This document shows positions 1 through 10,151 of a DNA stretch of 35,843 bases, piece by piece. Each line of letters opens with the position of its first letter. Position 1 is the first letter of the stretch. Location of the stretch: NCBI GenBank assembly GCA_005888595.1, contig VBAL01000091.1:1-35843 (forward strand). Direction: 5' to 3'. Origin of the DNA: Candidatus Segetimicrobium genomatis (GTDB taxonomy: Bacteria > Sysuimicrobiota > Sysuimicrobiia > Sysuimicrobiales > Kaftiobacteriaceae). Under the pieces are notes generated by a model, which saw only the letters and a list, made by a program, of their open reading frames with translations, searched no databases and had not been told where the DNA came from. The position numbers were made by a program, and so were the translations under genes.

Positions 1-246
1 CACGCGCACTGTCCCGGGGAGCCCCATTTCCTGCAGCAGCCGCGCCATCACCGTGTGCGCGATCGCGCCGGGGTTGCCTTTGAGGGTCACGCGGACCCGA
101 GCCTCACGCGCGCCCAGACCGAGCATCCCGCGGGCGCCCGGATCGACGATCTCGACATCGACGTCATCGCGCTCGACGCCAAGCTCCCCCGCGGCCCTGC
201 CGACCGCCTCCTCCACCGTCCGCCCAGTTGTTTCGACTTGCCTCAT
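1..246 (-). CDS. jag: Jag/KhpB-like protein, N-terminal Jag domain, truncated by window edge
   Basis: Reverse translation from ATG at 246: MRQVETTGRTVEEAVGRAAGELGVERDDVDVEIVDPGARGMLGLGAREARVRVTLKG...; Jag_N-like; located directly downstream of yidC with ATGA stop/start overlap. Confidence 0.8.
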   Translation of the reverse strand, partial: MRQVETTGRTVEEAVGRAAGELGVERDDVDVEIVDPGARGMLGLGAREARVRVTLKGNPGAIAHTVMARLLQEMGLPGTVRV

Positions 247-977
247 CTCTTTTTCGTCCCCTTGGGGCGCTGTGGCAGCAGAGACGGTAAGGCCTTCTGG
301 GGGGCCGGCCCAGAGGCAGGTGTGGGCCTCGGCCGGCCGACGACGACGAGGTACTCAACCAGGTATGCGAGCGTCGAGACGGCCCAGTAGATCGACAAGG
401 CGACCTGAAAGCTCAGTGCGAAGAAGGCGATCATGACGGGCATGAAGATGAACATCCGGGCCTGCTGCGGGTCGGAAATCGTCATCCGTTGCTGCAAGTA
501 CGTGGTGAAGCCCACCAGGACGACTATCGCCAGCAACACCGGCTGGCGAACGAGGTCGATCACGCAGGTCGTCGAGAACGGATGCTGGCACGGTACCTTG
601 TCGAGCACCAAGCCGAGAAAGGTTTCGCCACCGAAAAGATTCGGCCGCCGCAGTGCGCCGAACAGGCCGTACAGCACCGGCAACTGCACCAGCTGAGGCA
701 GGCAGCCGGAAAACGGGTTGACGCTGTTGGCGCGGTAGAGATTCATCATCTCTGTGTTCATGGCCCGGGGGTCGTCGCGGTACTTCTCCCGCAGCACGGC
801 AAGTTGGGGCGCCAACGCCTGCATGGCTTTCATCGACTTCAGCGACTTCCGCGTCAACGGATGCAGGACGAGTTTCATGGCCAGCGTCAGCAGGATGATG
901 TCGACGCCGTAGTTGGCGATCCAGCCGTGGAGCGTGTTCAGAATCTGCACCAGCACGTCCGCGATGGGTTTGATCAA
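243..977 (-). CDS. yidC: Membrane protein insertase YidC/Oxa1 family
   Basis: 244-aa ORF with LHPLTRKSLKSMKAMQALAPQLAVLREKYRDDPRAMNTEMMNLYRANSVNPFSGCLPQLVQLPVLYGLF, canonical YidC core; conserved rpmH-rnpA-yidD-yidC-jag order. Confidence 0.96.
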   Translation of the reverse strand: MIKPIADVLVQILNTLHGWIANYGVDIILLTLAMKLVLHPLTRKSLKSMKAMQALAPQLAVLREKYRDDPRAMNTEMMNLYRANSVNPFSGCLPQLVQLPVLYGLFGALRRPNLFGGETFLGLVLDKVPCQHPFSTTCVIDLVRQPVLLAIVVLVGFTTYLQQRMTISDPQQARMFIFMPVMIAFFALSFQVALSIYWAVSTLAYLVEYLVVVGRPRPTPASGPAPQKALPSLLPQRPKGTKKR

Positions 978-1010
978 CTGCGCACGTCCTCCTCGCTCAC
1001 CACCGCGCCG

Positions 1011-1223
1011 CTATGGAACCGGATCATAGCCGCCGGGATTCCACGGATGGCATCGCAGCAAGCGCCGCACCGCCAGCCCCGCTCCCCGCCAGGGCCCGTG
1101 GCGGGCGATGGCCTCCGCCGCGTACGACGAACACGATGGGGAGAACCGGCAACTCGGCGGCGTGTAGGGGGAAACAAATCGCTGGTAGGCACGGATCAGG
1201 ACCAACAGCAGACGGGTCATCAC
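1011..1223 (-). CDS. yidD: Membrane protein insertion efficiency factor YidD
   Basis: [70 protein letters not shown]; canonical YidD. Confidence 0.95.
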   Translation of the reverse strand: MMTRLLLVLIRAYQRFVSPYTPPSCRFSPSCSSYAAEAIARHGPWRGAGLAVRRLLRCHPWNPGGYDPVP

Positions 1224-1233
1224 ACCTGCACCA

Positions 1234-1590
1234 CTAGAAACCTTCGCCAGCGCCGCGGACGACCCCCGCCTGCCTCAGAAGGCCGCGCACAGCCTCACGC
1301 AGCGCAGTGAACGGCGCATCGGCTGCCGGGATGCGAGGCACCAGCACAACGTCGAACCCACCGGCCACTCGATCCCGCTCCAAACGAATCGCTTCACGCA
1401 CGCGGCGGCGTATCCGGTTACGGCGCACGGCGCTGCCCGCGCTCCGTCTCACGGAGATGCCGATGCGCGTCACCGGCAGGCCGTTGGGCCGCGCGTATAA
1501 CACGGCCACATCGCCGGTCAATCGCCGGCCCTCACGATATGCGAGGCGGAACGCCGCAACGGAGCTCAGGGGATGTACCCGCGCCGGCAA
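1234..1590 (-). CDS. rnpA: Ribonuclease P protein component
   Basis: ORF with [28 protein letters not shown], the RnpA signature; between rpmH and yidD. Confidence 0.93.
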   Translation of the reverse strand: MPARVHPLSSVAAFRLAYREGRRLTGDVAVLYARPNGLPVTRIGISVRRSAGSAVRRNRIRRRVREAIRLERDRVAGGFDVVLVPRIPAADAPFTALREAVRGLLRQAGVVRGAGEGF

Positions 1591-1611
1591 CGTACCCGCA
1601 GCCGCCGGCGC

Positions 1612-1749
1612 CTACACCGTCAGCCGCCAGCGCCCTTTGGCCTTACGCCGCCGCAGAACGTTGCGGCCACCGGTTGTACGGATCCGCTGCAAGAAGCCGT
1701 GAGTCTTCTTCCTGCGGTGCGCCTTCGGTTGGTATGTGCGTTTCGGCAC
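1612..1749 (-). CDS. rpmH: 50S ribosomal protein L34 (GTG start)
   Basis: Reverse translation [46 protein letters not shown]; upstream GTGAGGG Shine-Dalgarno; not in the supplied ORF track. Confidence 0.94.
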   Translation of the reverse strand: MPKRTYQPKAHRRKKTHGFLQRIRTTGGRNVLRRRKAKGRWRLTV

Positions 1750-1782
1750 GTGCCCTCACCCGCGTTCGGAGGAACAGCCTCC

Positions 1783-1788
1783 ACTATA
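1783..1788 (-). promoter_or_regulatory. Probable -10 box (TATAGT, extended TGTGTTATAGT) of the rpmH operon
   Basis: Reverse strand ctgtgttatagtgg about 35 bp upstream of the rpmH GTG; same TGTGTTATA context as the -10 upstream of the T-box at 30007. Confidence 0.5.
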
Positions 1789-1826
1789 ACACAGCCGGAA
1801 AAACCGCTTCAGCGCGAGCGGGGTGG

Positions 1827-2106
1827 TGTGGATAACCTGGGCACAACACGGCCCTGTATCCACAGATTCTCCGGAAAGTAACGGCCCCGTGACGAACACA
1901 CTCTCCCGAAACCATGGGGAGTCCCGGTCGTGGAGCTTTCTCACCAGTCCTCCGTTCAGACTATCCACAGCATTTTTCATTGCTGTGGATAACTCCGCGA
2001 AGGCGCCCGGATAGCGGATGCCATTGCGCCGCCGCGCACCTGTGTTCGGCAGGAAGCGTCTTCACGCTGCACGAACATCCGGTCACTTCCCCAGGGACTA
2101 TCCACA
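1827..2106. promoter_or_regulatory. oriC-like region 1: cluster of DnaA boxes between rpmH and the dnaA-proximal genes
   Basis: DnaA-box matches (TTATCCACA/TGTGGATAA): 1827-1835 tgtggataa (exact), 1856-1864 gtatccaca (1 mismatch), 1961-1969 ctatccaca (1 mismatch), 1984-1992 tgtggataa (exact), 2098-2106 ctatccaca (1 mismatch). Confidence 0.8.
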
Positions 2107-2283
2107 ATCGTGGTCACCGTTCGCTCGCTCACGGAGTATCGTGAAATGTGCTTCCGCGCGCTCGCCGGGGTAGGACTTTGCGACCCGGCGGCAAACTTCG
2201 GTGACCATCTCACACGATCAGACGGCCCATGTCCGCGCACCGTCGCCCTGCGGCAGCACCACTTGACCTGACGGAGGGCGGCA

Positions 2284-3051
2284 ATGGCGGAGTTCTTGCG
2301 ATCTATTCAGGACAGCGACGGACCGGCGGACGCCGCCGAGCCAGAAGTCCGGCTCGCCGTGTATGATTCGCCGCTGGCCGCGCCCAGGGTGGTGTCGCTG
2401 CGCGGGCGCGAATTCCACGAGTTCGTGGGCGATCTTGCGGCACGGACGTACAACTTCGGGCGAGAACGCGGCGGCCGCATCCCGTACATCGTCATCCGGG
2501 AGATCATCGAGAATCTGATCCACGCATACTTCCAGGGCGCCGTGATCAGCATCTTGGACGACGGGAACACGATCCGTATCTCTGACCAGGGACCAGGCGT
2601 TCCGGACAAGGAGAAGGCGCTGCAACCCGGATTCACGACCGCCACGCCCCAGATGCGCCGCCTCATCAAAGGCGTGGGCTCGGGCCTACCCGTGGCCAGA
2701 GAGCAACTGGCATTCCTCGGCGGCGCGATCGCCATTGACAACAACCTCGCCCGCGGCACCGTCGTCACGCTCACCGTCGGCGCCGAAAGTCCCAAGGCCT
2801 CCCCTCAAGTGCTGGAGCACCCCAGCCGGCCCGAACCTACACCCCGACAAAAGAAAGTCCTCCTGCTCATCGCCGAGCTGGGATCCGCGGGACCATCGGC
2901 GATCGCGAAAGAACTCGCCGTCAGCCAGAGCACGGCCTACCGCGAACTCCATCTCCTGGCGCGCTGGCGGCTCGTGGACAGCAAGGGTGGTGGAAAACGC
3001 ACGCTCACGGAAGAAGGCATCGCGGTCCTAGGCGAGGTCTTTAAGCCGTAA
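2284..3051 (+). CDS. GHKL-type ATPase domain protein with C-terminal winged-helix/HTH, adjacent to dnaA
   Basis: N box [14 protein letters not shown]1 DQGPGVP, G2 [10 protein letters not shown]-terminal [47 protein letters not shown] wHTH. No HisKA dimerisation region visible. Confidence 0.8.
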   Translation: MAEFLRSIQDSDGPADAAEPEVRLAVYDSPLAAPRVVSLRGREFHEFVGDLAARTYNFGRERGGRIPYIVIREIIENLIHAYFQGAVISILDDGNTIRISDQGPGVPDKEKALQPGFTTATPQMRRLIKGVGSGLPVAREQLAFLGGAIAIDNNLARGTVVTLTVGAESPKASPQVLEHPSRPEPTPRQKKVLLLIAELGSAGPSAIAKELAVSQSTAYRELHLLARWRLVDSKGGGKRTLTEEGIAVLGEVFKP

Positions 3052-3089
3052 GGCATGACCACCAGCACTCATCCCGGGGGGCAACAGTC

Positions 3090-3941
3090 ATGGCCGTCGA
3101 CACGTCATCTGCGGTCGGCATCTGGCAGGAAGCGCTCCGCCGCATCGAGAGCCGACTGAGCAAACCGACGTACGAGTTGTACCTCAAGAACATGACGCCG
3201 CTGGCGGTCCGCGGGGACACCTTTGTGTTTTCCGTGCCCAGCCGCCACGCCAAAGAGTGGATCGAGTCGCGACATGCCAGTCTGATCCACGGCGCGTTGC
3301 AGGAAGTACTGGCGCGCGCCATCACGATTCAACTGACCGTGGTGGAAGACGGCCCGGCCGCACCCGCCCCGACGGCGCCCGTGCGCGGACCGGACGGACT
3401 CCCGCTGAGCCCCAAGTACACGTTCGATACGTTTGTCATCGGCACGGGCAACCGCTTTGCACACGCAGCCGCGATGGCCGTGGCGGAAGCGCCGGCCCGC
3501 GCCTACAACCCCTTGTTCATCTACGGCGGCGTGGGCCTCGGCAAAACCCACCTGCTGCAAGCCATCGGGCACCACGTCGTTCATCGCCAGCAATTACACC
3601 GCGTCGCCTACATCAGCAGCGAGAAGTTTACGAACGAACTGATCAACGCCATCCGCGACGACCGGACCCTGGAGTTCCGCACCAAGTACCGGAGCGTCGA
3701 CGTCCTGCTCATCGATGACATCCAGTTCCTGGCCGGAAAAGAACGGACACAGGAAGAGTTCTTCCACACCTTCAACACGCTGCATGAAGCCAGCCGGCAG
3801 ATCATCATCACCAGCGACCGACCACCCAAAGAGATCCCCACGCTGGAGGACCGTCTGCGCTCCCGTTTCGAGTGGGGCCTCATCGCCGACATCCAGCCGC
3901 CGGACCTGGAGACACGCATAAGGCCGAACTTGACGGCCTGA
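3090..3941 (+). pseudogene. dnaA: Chromosomal replication initiator DnaA, N-terminal and AAA+ part (frame-disrupted)
   Basis: [25 protein letters not shown]..., Walker [16 protein letters not shown], Walker [48 protein letters not shown] then frame loss (RPNLTA*). Confidence 0.9.
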
Positions 3942-4408
3942 GCGTTCCAGACGAAGTCGCGGAATTTATCGCCCAGCGCATCCAATCCAACATCCGCGAG
4001 CTCGAGGGTGCGCTTGTCCGCGTCGTCGCTTACGCCAGCCTGACCCGCGCTCCTATGACGGTGGATCTCGCCGCTGAGATCCTCAAAGAATTGCTCCCGG
4101 CCTCCGCCAGCCGGCCCGTCACGATCCAGATGATCCAGAAAGCCGCAGCCGAACACTTCGGGTTGCGCGTTGAGGAAATGCGGGCCAAGCGTCGCACCAA
4201 AGGAATCGCTTTCCCCAGGCAAGTCGCCATGTACCTGGCGCGCGAACTGACGGACGCTTCGCTCCCGCGGATCGGCGAAGAATTCGGCGGTCGCGATCAT
4301 ACGACTGTGATGCATGCGTGTGATCGTGTGAAAGAAGCGCTTACAAAAGACTCGTATCTCGCCGCAGGCCTGAAAAAACTCATAGACACTTTACGCAACT
4401 CCGAGTGA
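3920..4408 (+). pseudogene. dnaA: DnaA C-terminal part (lid and domain IV) in a different frame
   Basis: [41 protein letters not shown]...GRDHTTVMHACDRVKEAL; directly continues DnaA homology from the 3090-3941 ORF but in a shifted frame. Confidence 0.9.
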
Positions 4409-4504
4409 CCTCCGCCCTGTTTGGGGATACTGTGGATGGACCCGCGTATCTATCCCCGGGCTATACACACCCCTTTCCCCTTGATACTGTAAGCGTGCAT
4501 CGGC

Positions 4505-4562
4505 TTGTCCACACTATCCACAGCAATATTAGTACTACGTATAGTTTTGTAATTATTAATTC
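4505..4562. promoter_or_regulatory. oriC-like region 2: DnaA boxes next to an AT-rich tract between dnaA and dnaN (candidate DUE)
   Basis: ttgtccaca 4505-4513 and ctatccaca 4514-4522 (each 1 mismatch) abutting, followed by gcaatattagtactacgtatagttttgtaattattaatt, the most AT-rich stretch noticed in the window. Confidence 0.65.
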
Positions 4563-4574
4563 CGGAGGGAAACG

Positions 4575-5687
4575 ATGTGGGTGAGTTGTCCACAGACGGC
4601 GTTGTTGAAAGCAGTACAAATCGTGGGACGAGGAATTTCAGCGCGCACAACGATGCCCATTTTAGGCTACGTTTTGATGGAGACCCAAAAAGACGGGATC
4701 AAATTAACAGCAACCGATCTGGAACTTGCGATGCAAGTAGTGGAAGTGGCCGCCGAGGTGAAGCAGGGCGGCCAGTTGACGCTGCCGGCGCGGATTCTGA
4801 GCGAGATCATAGGCAACTTACCTGTGGCGACGGTCGAGATCAAGGCGCCGGAAGGAAGTGCGCAGGCGGAGATCACTTGTGAGACGAGTCACTTCGAGAT
4901 CCTGGGCTTACCCGCGACTGATTTTCCCACGTTGCCGCGTACGGATGGAGAGGCTGTGGGCGAAGTCGATGCCGATGTCATGCGTATGATGATCAACCAG
5001 ACCATTTTTGCCGTTTCCGCGGACGAAACGCGGCCATTCTTAACCGGTGTATATACGGTGCTAGACGGTGGGGAGGCCAAGTTCGTCGCAACGGACGGCG
5101 GTCGTTTGGCATTGCGAAAAGCGCAGCTCCCGCAAGCCGCGCGGCAGAAGATCGGGGTGATTGTACCGGCGAAGGCGATGCAGGAACTAGCGCGCGCGCT
5201 GGCGGGCGTGGAGGGTGCGGTGCAGCTGAGGATGGCCGACAACCAGCTGGTCTTTACCGTGCCGGGTCTACGCGTGTACTCCCGTTTGATCAGCGGGCAG
5301 TTTCCGAATTACCAACAGGTCATCCCGCAGGAATTTAAGCAGCGCATCCGCGTCCAGACCGAGCGCTTGCTGCGCGCCGTACGCCGCGCCTCAATCACGG
5401 CGCGGGACTCGGCGAATGTCGTGCGGTTGCGGGCCGAGGGCAAGAAGTTGACGCTGACGTCGAATACGCCGGAAGTCGGCAAGGCGCGCGAGGAAGTAGA
5501 GGTCGCCGCCGAGGGAGAGCCAATCGAGGCGGCGTTCAATGCGCGGTATCTGATGGACTGCCTCAACAGCATCGAGGCAGATGAACTGTTTTTGGAACTC
5601 ACCGGACCGCTCAGCCCCGGGGCGATCCGCCCGGCCCACCACAGCGACTACGTCTACGTTCTTGCGCCGGTGCGAGTCTATTCATAA
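4575..5687 (+). CDS. dnaN: DNA polymerase III beta subunit (sliding clamp)
   Basis: 370-aa ORF with ARTTMPILGYVLMET, LPATDFPTLPR, FLTGVYTVLDG, YLMDCLNSIEAD; RBS ccggagggaaacg. Confidence 0.96.
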   Translation: MWVSCPQTALLKAVQIVGRGISARTTMPILGYVLMETQKDGIKLTATDLELAMQVVEVAAEVKQGGQLTLPARILSEIIGNLPVATVEIKAPEGSAQAEITCETSHFEILGLPATDFPTLPRTDGEAVGEVDADVMRMMINQTIFAVSADETRPFLTGVYTVLDGGEAKFVATDGGRLALRKAQLPQAARQKIGVIVPAKAMQELARALAGVEGAVQLRMADNQLVFTVPGLRVYSRLISGQFPNYQQVIPQEFKQRIRVQTERLLRAVRRASITARDSANVVRLRAEGKKLTLTSNTPEVGKAREEVEVAAEGEPIEAAFNARYLMDCLNSIEADELFLELTGPLSPGAIRPAHHSDYVYVLAPVRVYS

Positions 5688-5785
5688 TAAGAACGGATTC
5701 TCCCCGGTCTTCCTGGTCTTCGCGGTTTCATCCGGCACGGCCACGCGCATGCAACCGACCGCGTGCAGGTAGACCAGATAGACGC

Positions 5786-6004
5786 TTGGCGGCGAAGCGC
5801 ATTCTCATCGAAACGAAGAGCGTTGAGTTGGCCGCATTCTTAAAGTGGGCTCAGGCCGTCGGTACCGGGGGGCAGGCGAAGACGTTGATTCAATCCGGGC
5901 GGGTGAAGGTGAACGGTCAGGTGGAACTCCGGCGGGGGCGGACGCTTGTGCCGGGAGACCGCGTGGAGGTCGGGGGGCGCGTTCTGGAGGTCGTTGGCGC
6001 GTGA
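5786..6004 (+). CDS. yaaA: S4-domain RNA-binding protein (YaaA/RlbA-like), TTG start
   Basis: VELAAFLKWAQAVGTGGQAKTLIQSGRVKVNGQVELRRGRTLVPGDRVEV; conserved location between dnaN and recF. Confidence 0.85.
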   Translation: MAAKRILIETKSVELAAFLKWAQAVGTGGQAKTLIQSGRVKVNGQVELRRGRTLVPGDRVEVGGRVLEVVGA

Positions 6005-6005
6005 G

Positions 6006-7133
6006 ATGTACCTGACGCAGTTGCGGCTCGTGAACGTGCGGAATCATCGCCGGACTGAACTTGAACCGGCGCCGGGCGTCAATATCTTTGTGGGAGCGAA
6101 CGCCCAGGGGAAGTCAACGGTGTTGGAAGCGGTGGAACTGACGGCCACCGGCCGGTCGCAGCGCGCTGCGCAGGAGGCCGAGCTGATCACGCTGGGAGAA
6201 AGCTGGGCCCGGGTGCACGCACGCAGCAGGCGCGCCGATCGCGATGAAGACGTCGATCTGGCGTTTCGGCAAGAGGCCTCGGCCCCGCGCGTGGACCACA
6301 CCTGGAGAGAGATCCGCATCAACGGAGTGCCGGTGCGCAGGGGTGAGCTGTTTGGGCACGTGCTGTGCGTGACGGCGGGCCCGGATGATCCCGAGGTCGC
6401 CCGGGGACGTGCCGCGTTCCGCCGGCGCTTGGTGGATGTGTTGCTGGCGCAGATCAGTCCCGCATACTATTACGTGGCGACGCGCTACGCGCGGGCGGTC
6501 GTGCAGCGCAACCGGTTGCTGCGCGGCAAGACCGTGGCTGCGGCCGACTTCGATCCGTGGGACGATCAGGTAGCATCGCTCGGCGCTACGGTAACATTGC
6601 GCCGTCGGGATCTGGTGGCGCGACTGGCTGCGGCGGCGGGCCGGATCTACCGGGAGCTCAGCGGGGGCCGCGAGGAGCTGGTTGTGACATACGCGGCGAA
6701 CCTCCCCGGGAGTGAAGAAGCTGAACTCATCCAGGCGGCCCGAGAGGCGATGGCCGCACAGCGTCAGGCCGAGCGGGCTCGGGGCGTGACGCTGGTGGGA
6801 CCGCACCGGGATGAGATTACGCTGGAAGTGGACCGCCGGCTCCTGCGGCTTTACGGGTCGCGAGGGCAGCAGATGGCGGCGGTGCTGGCGCTGCGCCTGG
6901 CGGAACGGCAAGTGCTGCACGAAGAAACCGGAGAAGAGCCGGTGCTGCTGCTGGACGACGTCGTCATGACCCTCGATGAGTCCCGGCAGGCGCGGCTGCT
7001 GGCATTTGCCCGCGGCGCCCAGGCGCTCGTCACGGTTACGACGCTGGCCGCTCTGGCCGTGCTGCCGTCTGATGCCATGGTATTCCGAGTCGCCGGGGGG
7101 GCCGTTGAAGCGCAGCGCGCTCACCTCGCTTAG
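6006..7133 (+). CDS. recF: DNA replication/repair protein RecF
   Basis: MYLTQLRLVNVRNHRRTELEPAPGVNIFVGANAQGKSTVLEAVEL ...; LYGSRGQQMAAVLALRLAE; LLLDDVVMTLDESRQARLL. ORF track start at 5946 is upstream of the natural ATG. Confidence 0.94.
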   Translation: MYLTQLRLVNVRNHRRTELEPAPGVNIFVGANAQGKSTVLEAVELTATGRSQRAAQEAELITLGESWARVHARSRRADRDEDVDLAFRQEASAPRVDHTWREIRINGVPVRRGELFGHVLCVTAGPDDPEVARGRAAFRRRLVDVLLAQISPAYYYVATRYARAVVQRNRLLRGKTVAAADFDPWDDQVASLGATVTLRRRDLVARLAAAAGRIYRELSGGREELVVTYAANLPGSEEAELIQAAREAMAAQRQAERARGVTLVGPHRDEITLEVDRRLLRLYGSRGQQMAAVLALRLAERQVLHEETGEEPVLLLDDVVMTLDESRQARLLAFARGAQALVTVTTLAALAVLPSDAMVFRVAGGAVEAQRAHLA

Positions 7134-7635
7134 AACGATCCTGCGCTCCGCGGCCACGGCGCTCGGTGTCGAACGGGCCGCGCACGAAGCGCTGATCGTC
7201 GAGATGTGGTCGGAGATCGTAGGCCAGGAGGCGGGTGCACACGCACACCCGGTCGAGTTACGCGGGACCACACTGCTCGTAGAGGTGGAACCGGGGTTGT
7301 GGGTGCAGGAACTGTCGGCCCGGCGGGGGCAGTTCGTGGAAGCCATCAACCGCCGGCTGGAGGGCCGCGTCGTCGCCGAGATCCGGATCCGACCGGGCCG
7401 CGATGCGGCGGTAGAGCCTGGGCCGGAAGGTGCGCCGCGGGTCGAGGGCGGTGGGCCAGAACTATCAGAGCAAGAGCTGAGCACGATTGACCGGACCGTC
7501 GCGGAGATTCCCGACCAGGAGTTGCGTGAAGCCGCGCGGCGGGCGATGCACAGCGAGATGATGTGGAGGAAGCGCCGTGCTCAGGGTCAGCAGCCGGCAG
7601 TCACCACTCAACAGTCATCCGAACCCCATGATTGA
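7105..7635 (+). CDS. DUF721 domain-containing protein (DciA-like)
   Basis: ALGVERAAHEALIVEMWSEIVGQEAGAHAHPVELRGTTLLVEVEPGLWVQELSARRGQFVEAINRRL; conserved recF-DUF721-gyrB neighbourhood. TTG start at 7105 is likely; C-terminal tail is encoded by the heptamer array. Confidence 0.82.
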   Translation: MKRSALTSLRTILRSAATALGVERAAHEALIVEMWSEIVGQEAGAHAHPVELRGTTLLVEVEPGLWVQELSARRGQFVEAINRRLEGRVVAEIRIRPGRDAAVEPGPEGAPRVEGGGPELSEQELSTIDRTVAEIPDQELREAARRAMHSEMMWRKRRAQGQQPAVTTQQSSEPHD

Positions 7636-7674
7636 CTGCAGACTGTCGACTGCCGCCTGCTGACATGCTGCTGT
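7586..7674. repeat. Heptamer inverted array O (consensus AGTCAGC / GCTGACT)
   Basis: Left arm 7586-7620 gtcagca gccggca gtcacca ctcaaca gtcatcc; right arm 7633-7674 tgactgc agactgt cgactgc cgcctgc tgacatg ctgctgt; roughly 26 of 32 positions complementary by eye. Confidence 0.8.
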
Positions 7675-7948
7675 GTACGTCCACCTCGGCGGTGAGTTGA
7701 TCGCGCGCGTCACCGATATCGTGGCGGTGCTTGATGTCCGGCTGGTGCACAGCTCCGATATCAACCAGGAGTTCGTCGACAAAGCCGGGGCGGCGAAGCG
7801 CCTGTTGGGAAGTGGGCTCACGCCCGACTGCCGGGCCCTCGTCGTCACCAAAGCGGGTGTCATTACGTCCTCCCTTTCCCCCGCGACGCTGGCCCGCCGG
7901 ATGACCCATCTGCGGCAAGCGGCGATGGCCTGGGAACGCGAAACGTAA
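7673..7948 (+). CDS. remB: RemB/DUF370-family extracellular matrix regulator-like protein
   Basis: YVHLGGELIARVTDIVAVLDVRLVHSSDINQEFVD..., located between DUF721 and gyrB as in Firmicute-type origin regions; GTG start. Confidence 0.8.
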   Translation: MYVHLGGELIARVTDIVAVLDVRLVHSSDINQEFVDKAGAAKRLLGSGLTPDCRALVVTKAGVITSSLSPATLARRMTHLRQAAMAWERET

Positions 7949-7970
7949 GGCTGGGCGCGGGTTTCGTGCG

Positions 7971-8000
7971 TTGACACCCCTTCCAGGTGCGTGATAAACT
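7971..8000 (+). promoter_or_regulatory. Probable sigma-A-type promoter of gyrB
   Basis: TTGACA at 7971-7976, 18-bp spacer, TAAACT at 7995-8000. Confidence 0.6.
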
Positions 8001-8094
8001 GACTTGTGCTGCTTTTTGGCACCCTTACACGCGCTAGGCCAGCAACGTCTGTTTCGCAAGCGCCTGCAGGGTCCAAAAAAGTCTACGATTCGGG

Positions 8095-8122
8095 GAGGGG
8101 CACCGGCTGCGGTAGGCCCCTC
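8095..8122 (+). promoter_or_regulatory. Hairpin in gyrB 5' leader (gaggggc...gcccctc)
   Basis: Inverted repeat 8095-8101 / 8116-8122 followed by a weak pyrimidine tract ttccttt; between promoter and gyrB start. Confidence 0.45.
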
Positions 8123-8134
8123 TTCCTTTGTTGA

Positions 8135-10084
<1,950 letters not shown>

Positions 10085-10089
10085 CCACC

Positions 10090-10134
10090 GGAAACGCGGA
10101 ATCGCGTTTCCCCGTTTCCGCGTTTCCTGCTTCC
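10090..10134. repeat. Octamer inverted array A (GAAACGCG / CGCGTTTC)
   Basis: ggaaacgcggaatcgcgtttccccgtttccgcgtttcctgcttcc; right units cgcgtttc cccgtttc cgcgtttc ctgcttcc (10103-10134); left units gaaacgcg gaatcgcg; arms abut. Confidence 0.75.
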
Positions 10135-10151
10135 GTCAGTGAGGTGATCCG

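Noticed and set aside
489-1310. Long plus-strand ORF (273 aa) and many other antisense ORFs in the track
   Set aside because: They lie antisense to yidC/yidD/rnpA or other clear genes and have low-complexity, Arg/Pro/Gln/His-rich composition typical of high-GC spurious frames.
3900-3945. Programmed ribosomal frameshift in dnaA
   Set aside because: No slippery heptamer or poly-A/T at the junction, and about five conserved codons are absent, which fits a deletion rather than recoding.
5700-5745. ggtcttcctggtcttcgcggtttc near dnaN end as a repeat array
   Set aside because: Too short, no complementary arm and no clean 7/8-nt period.
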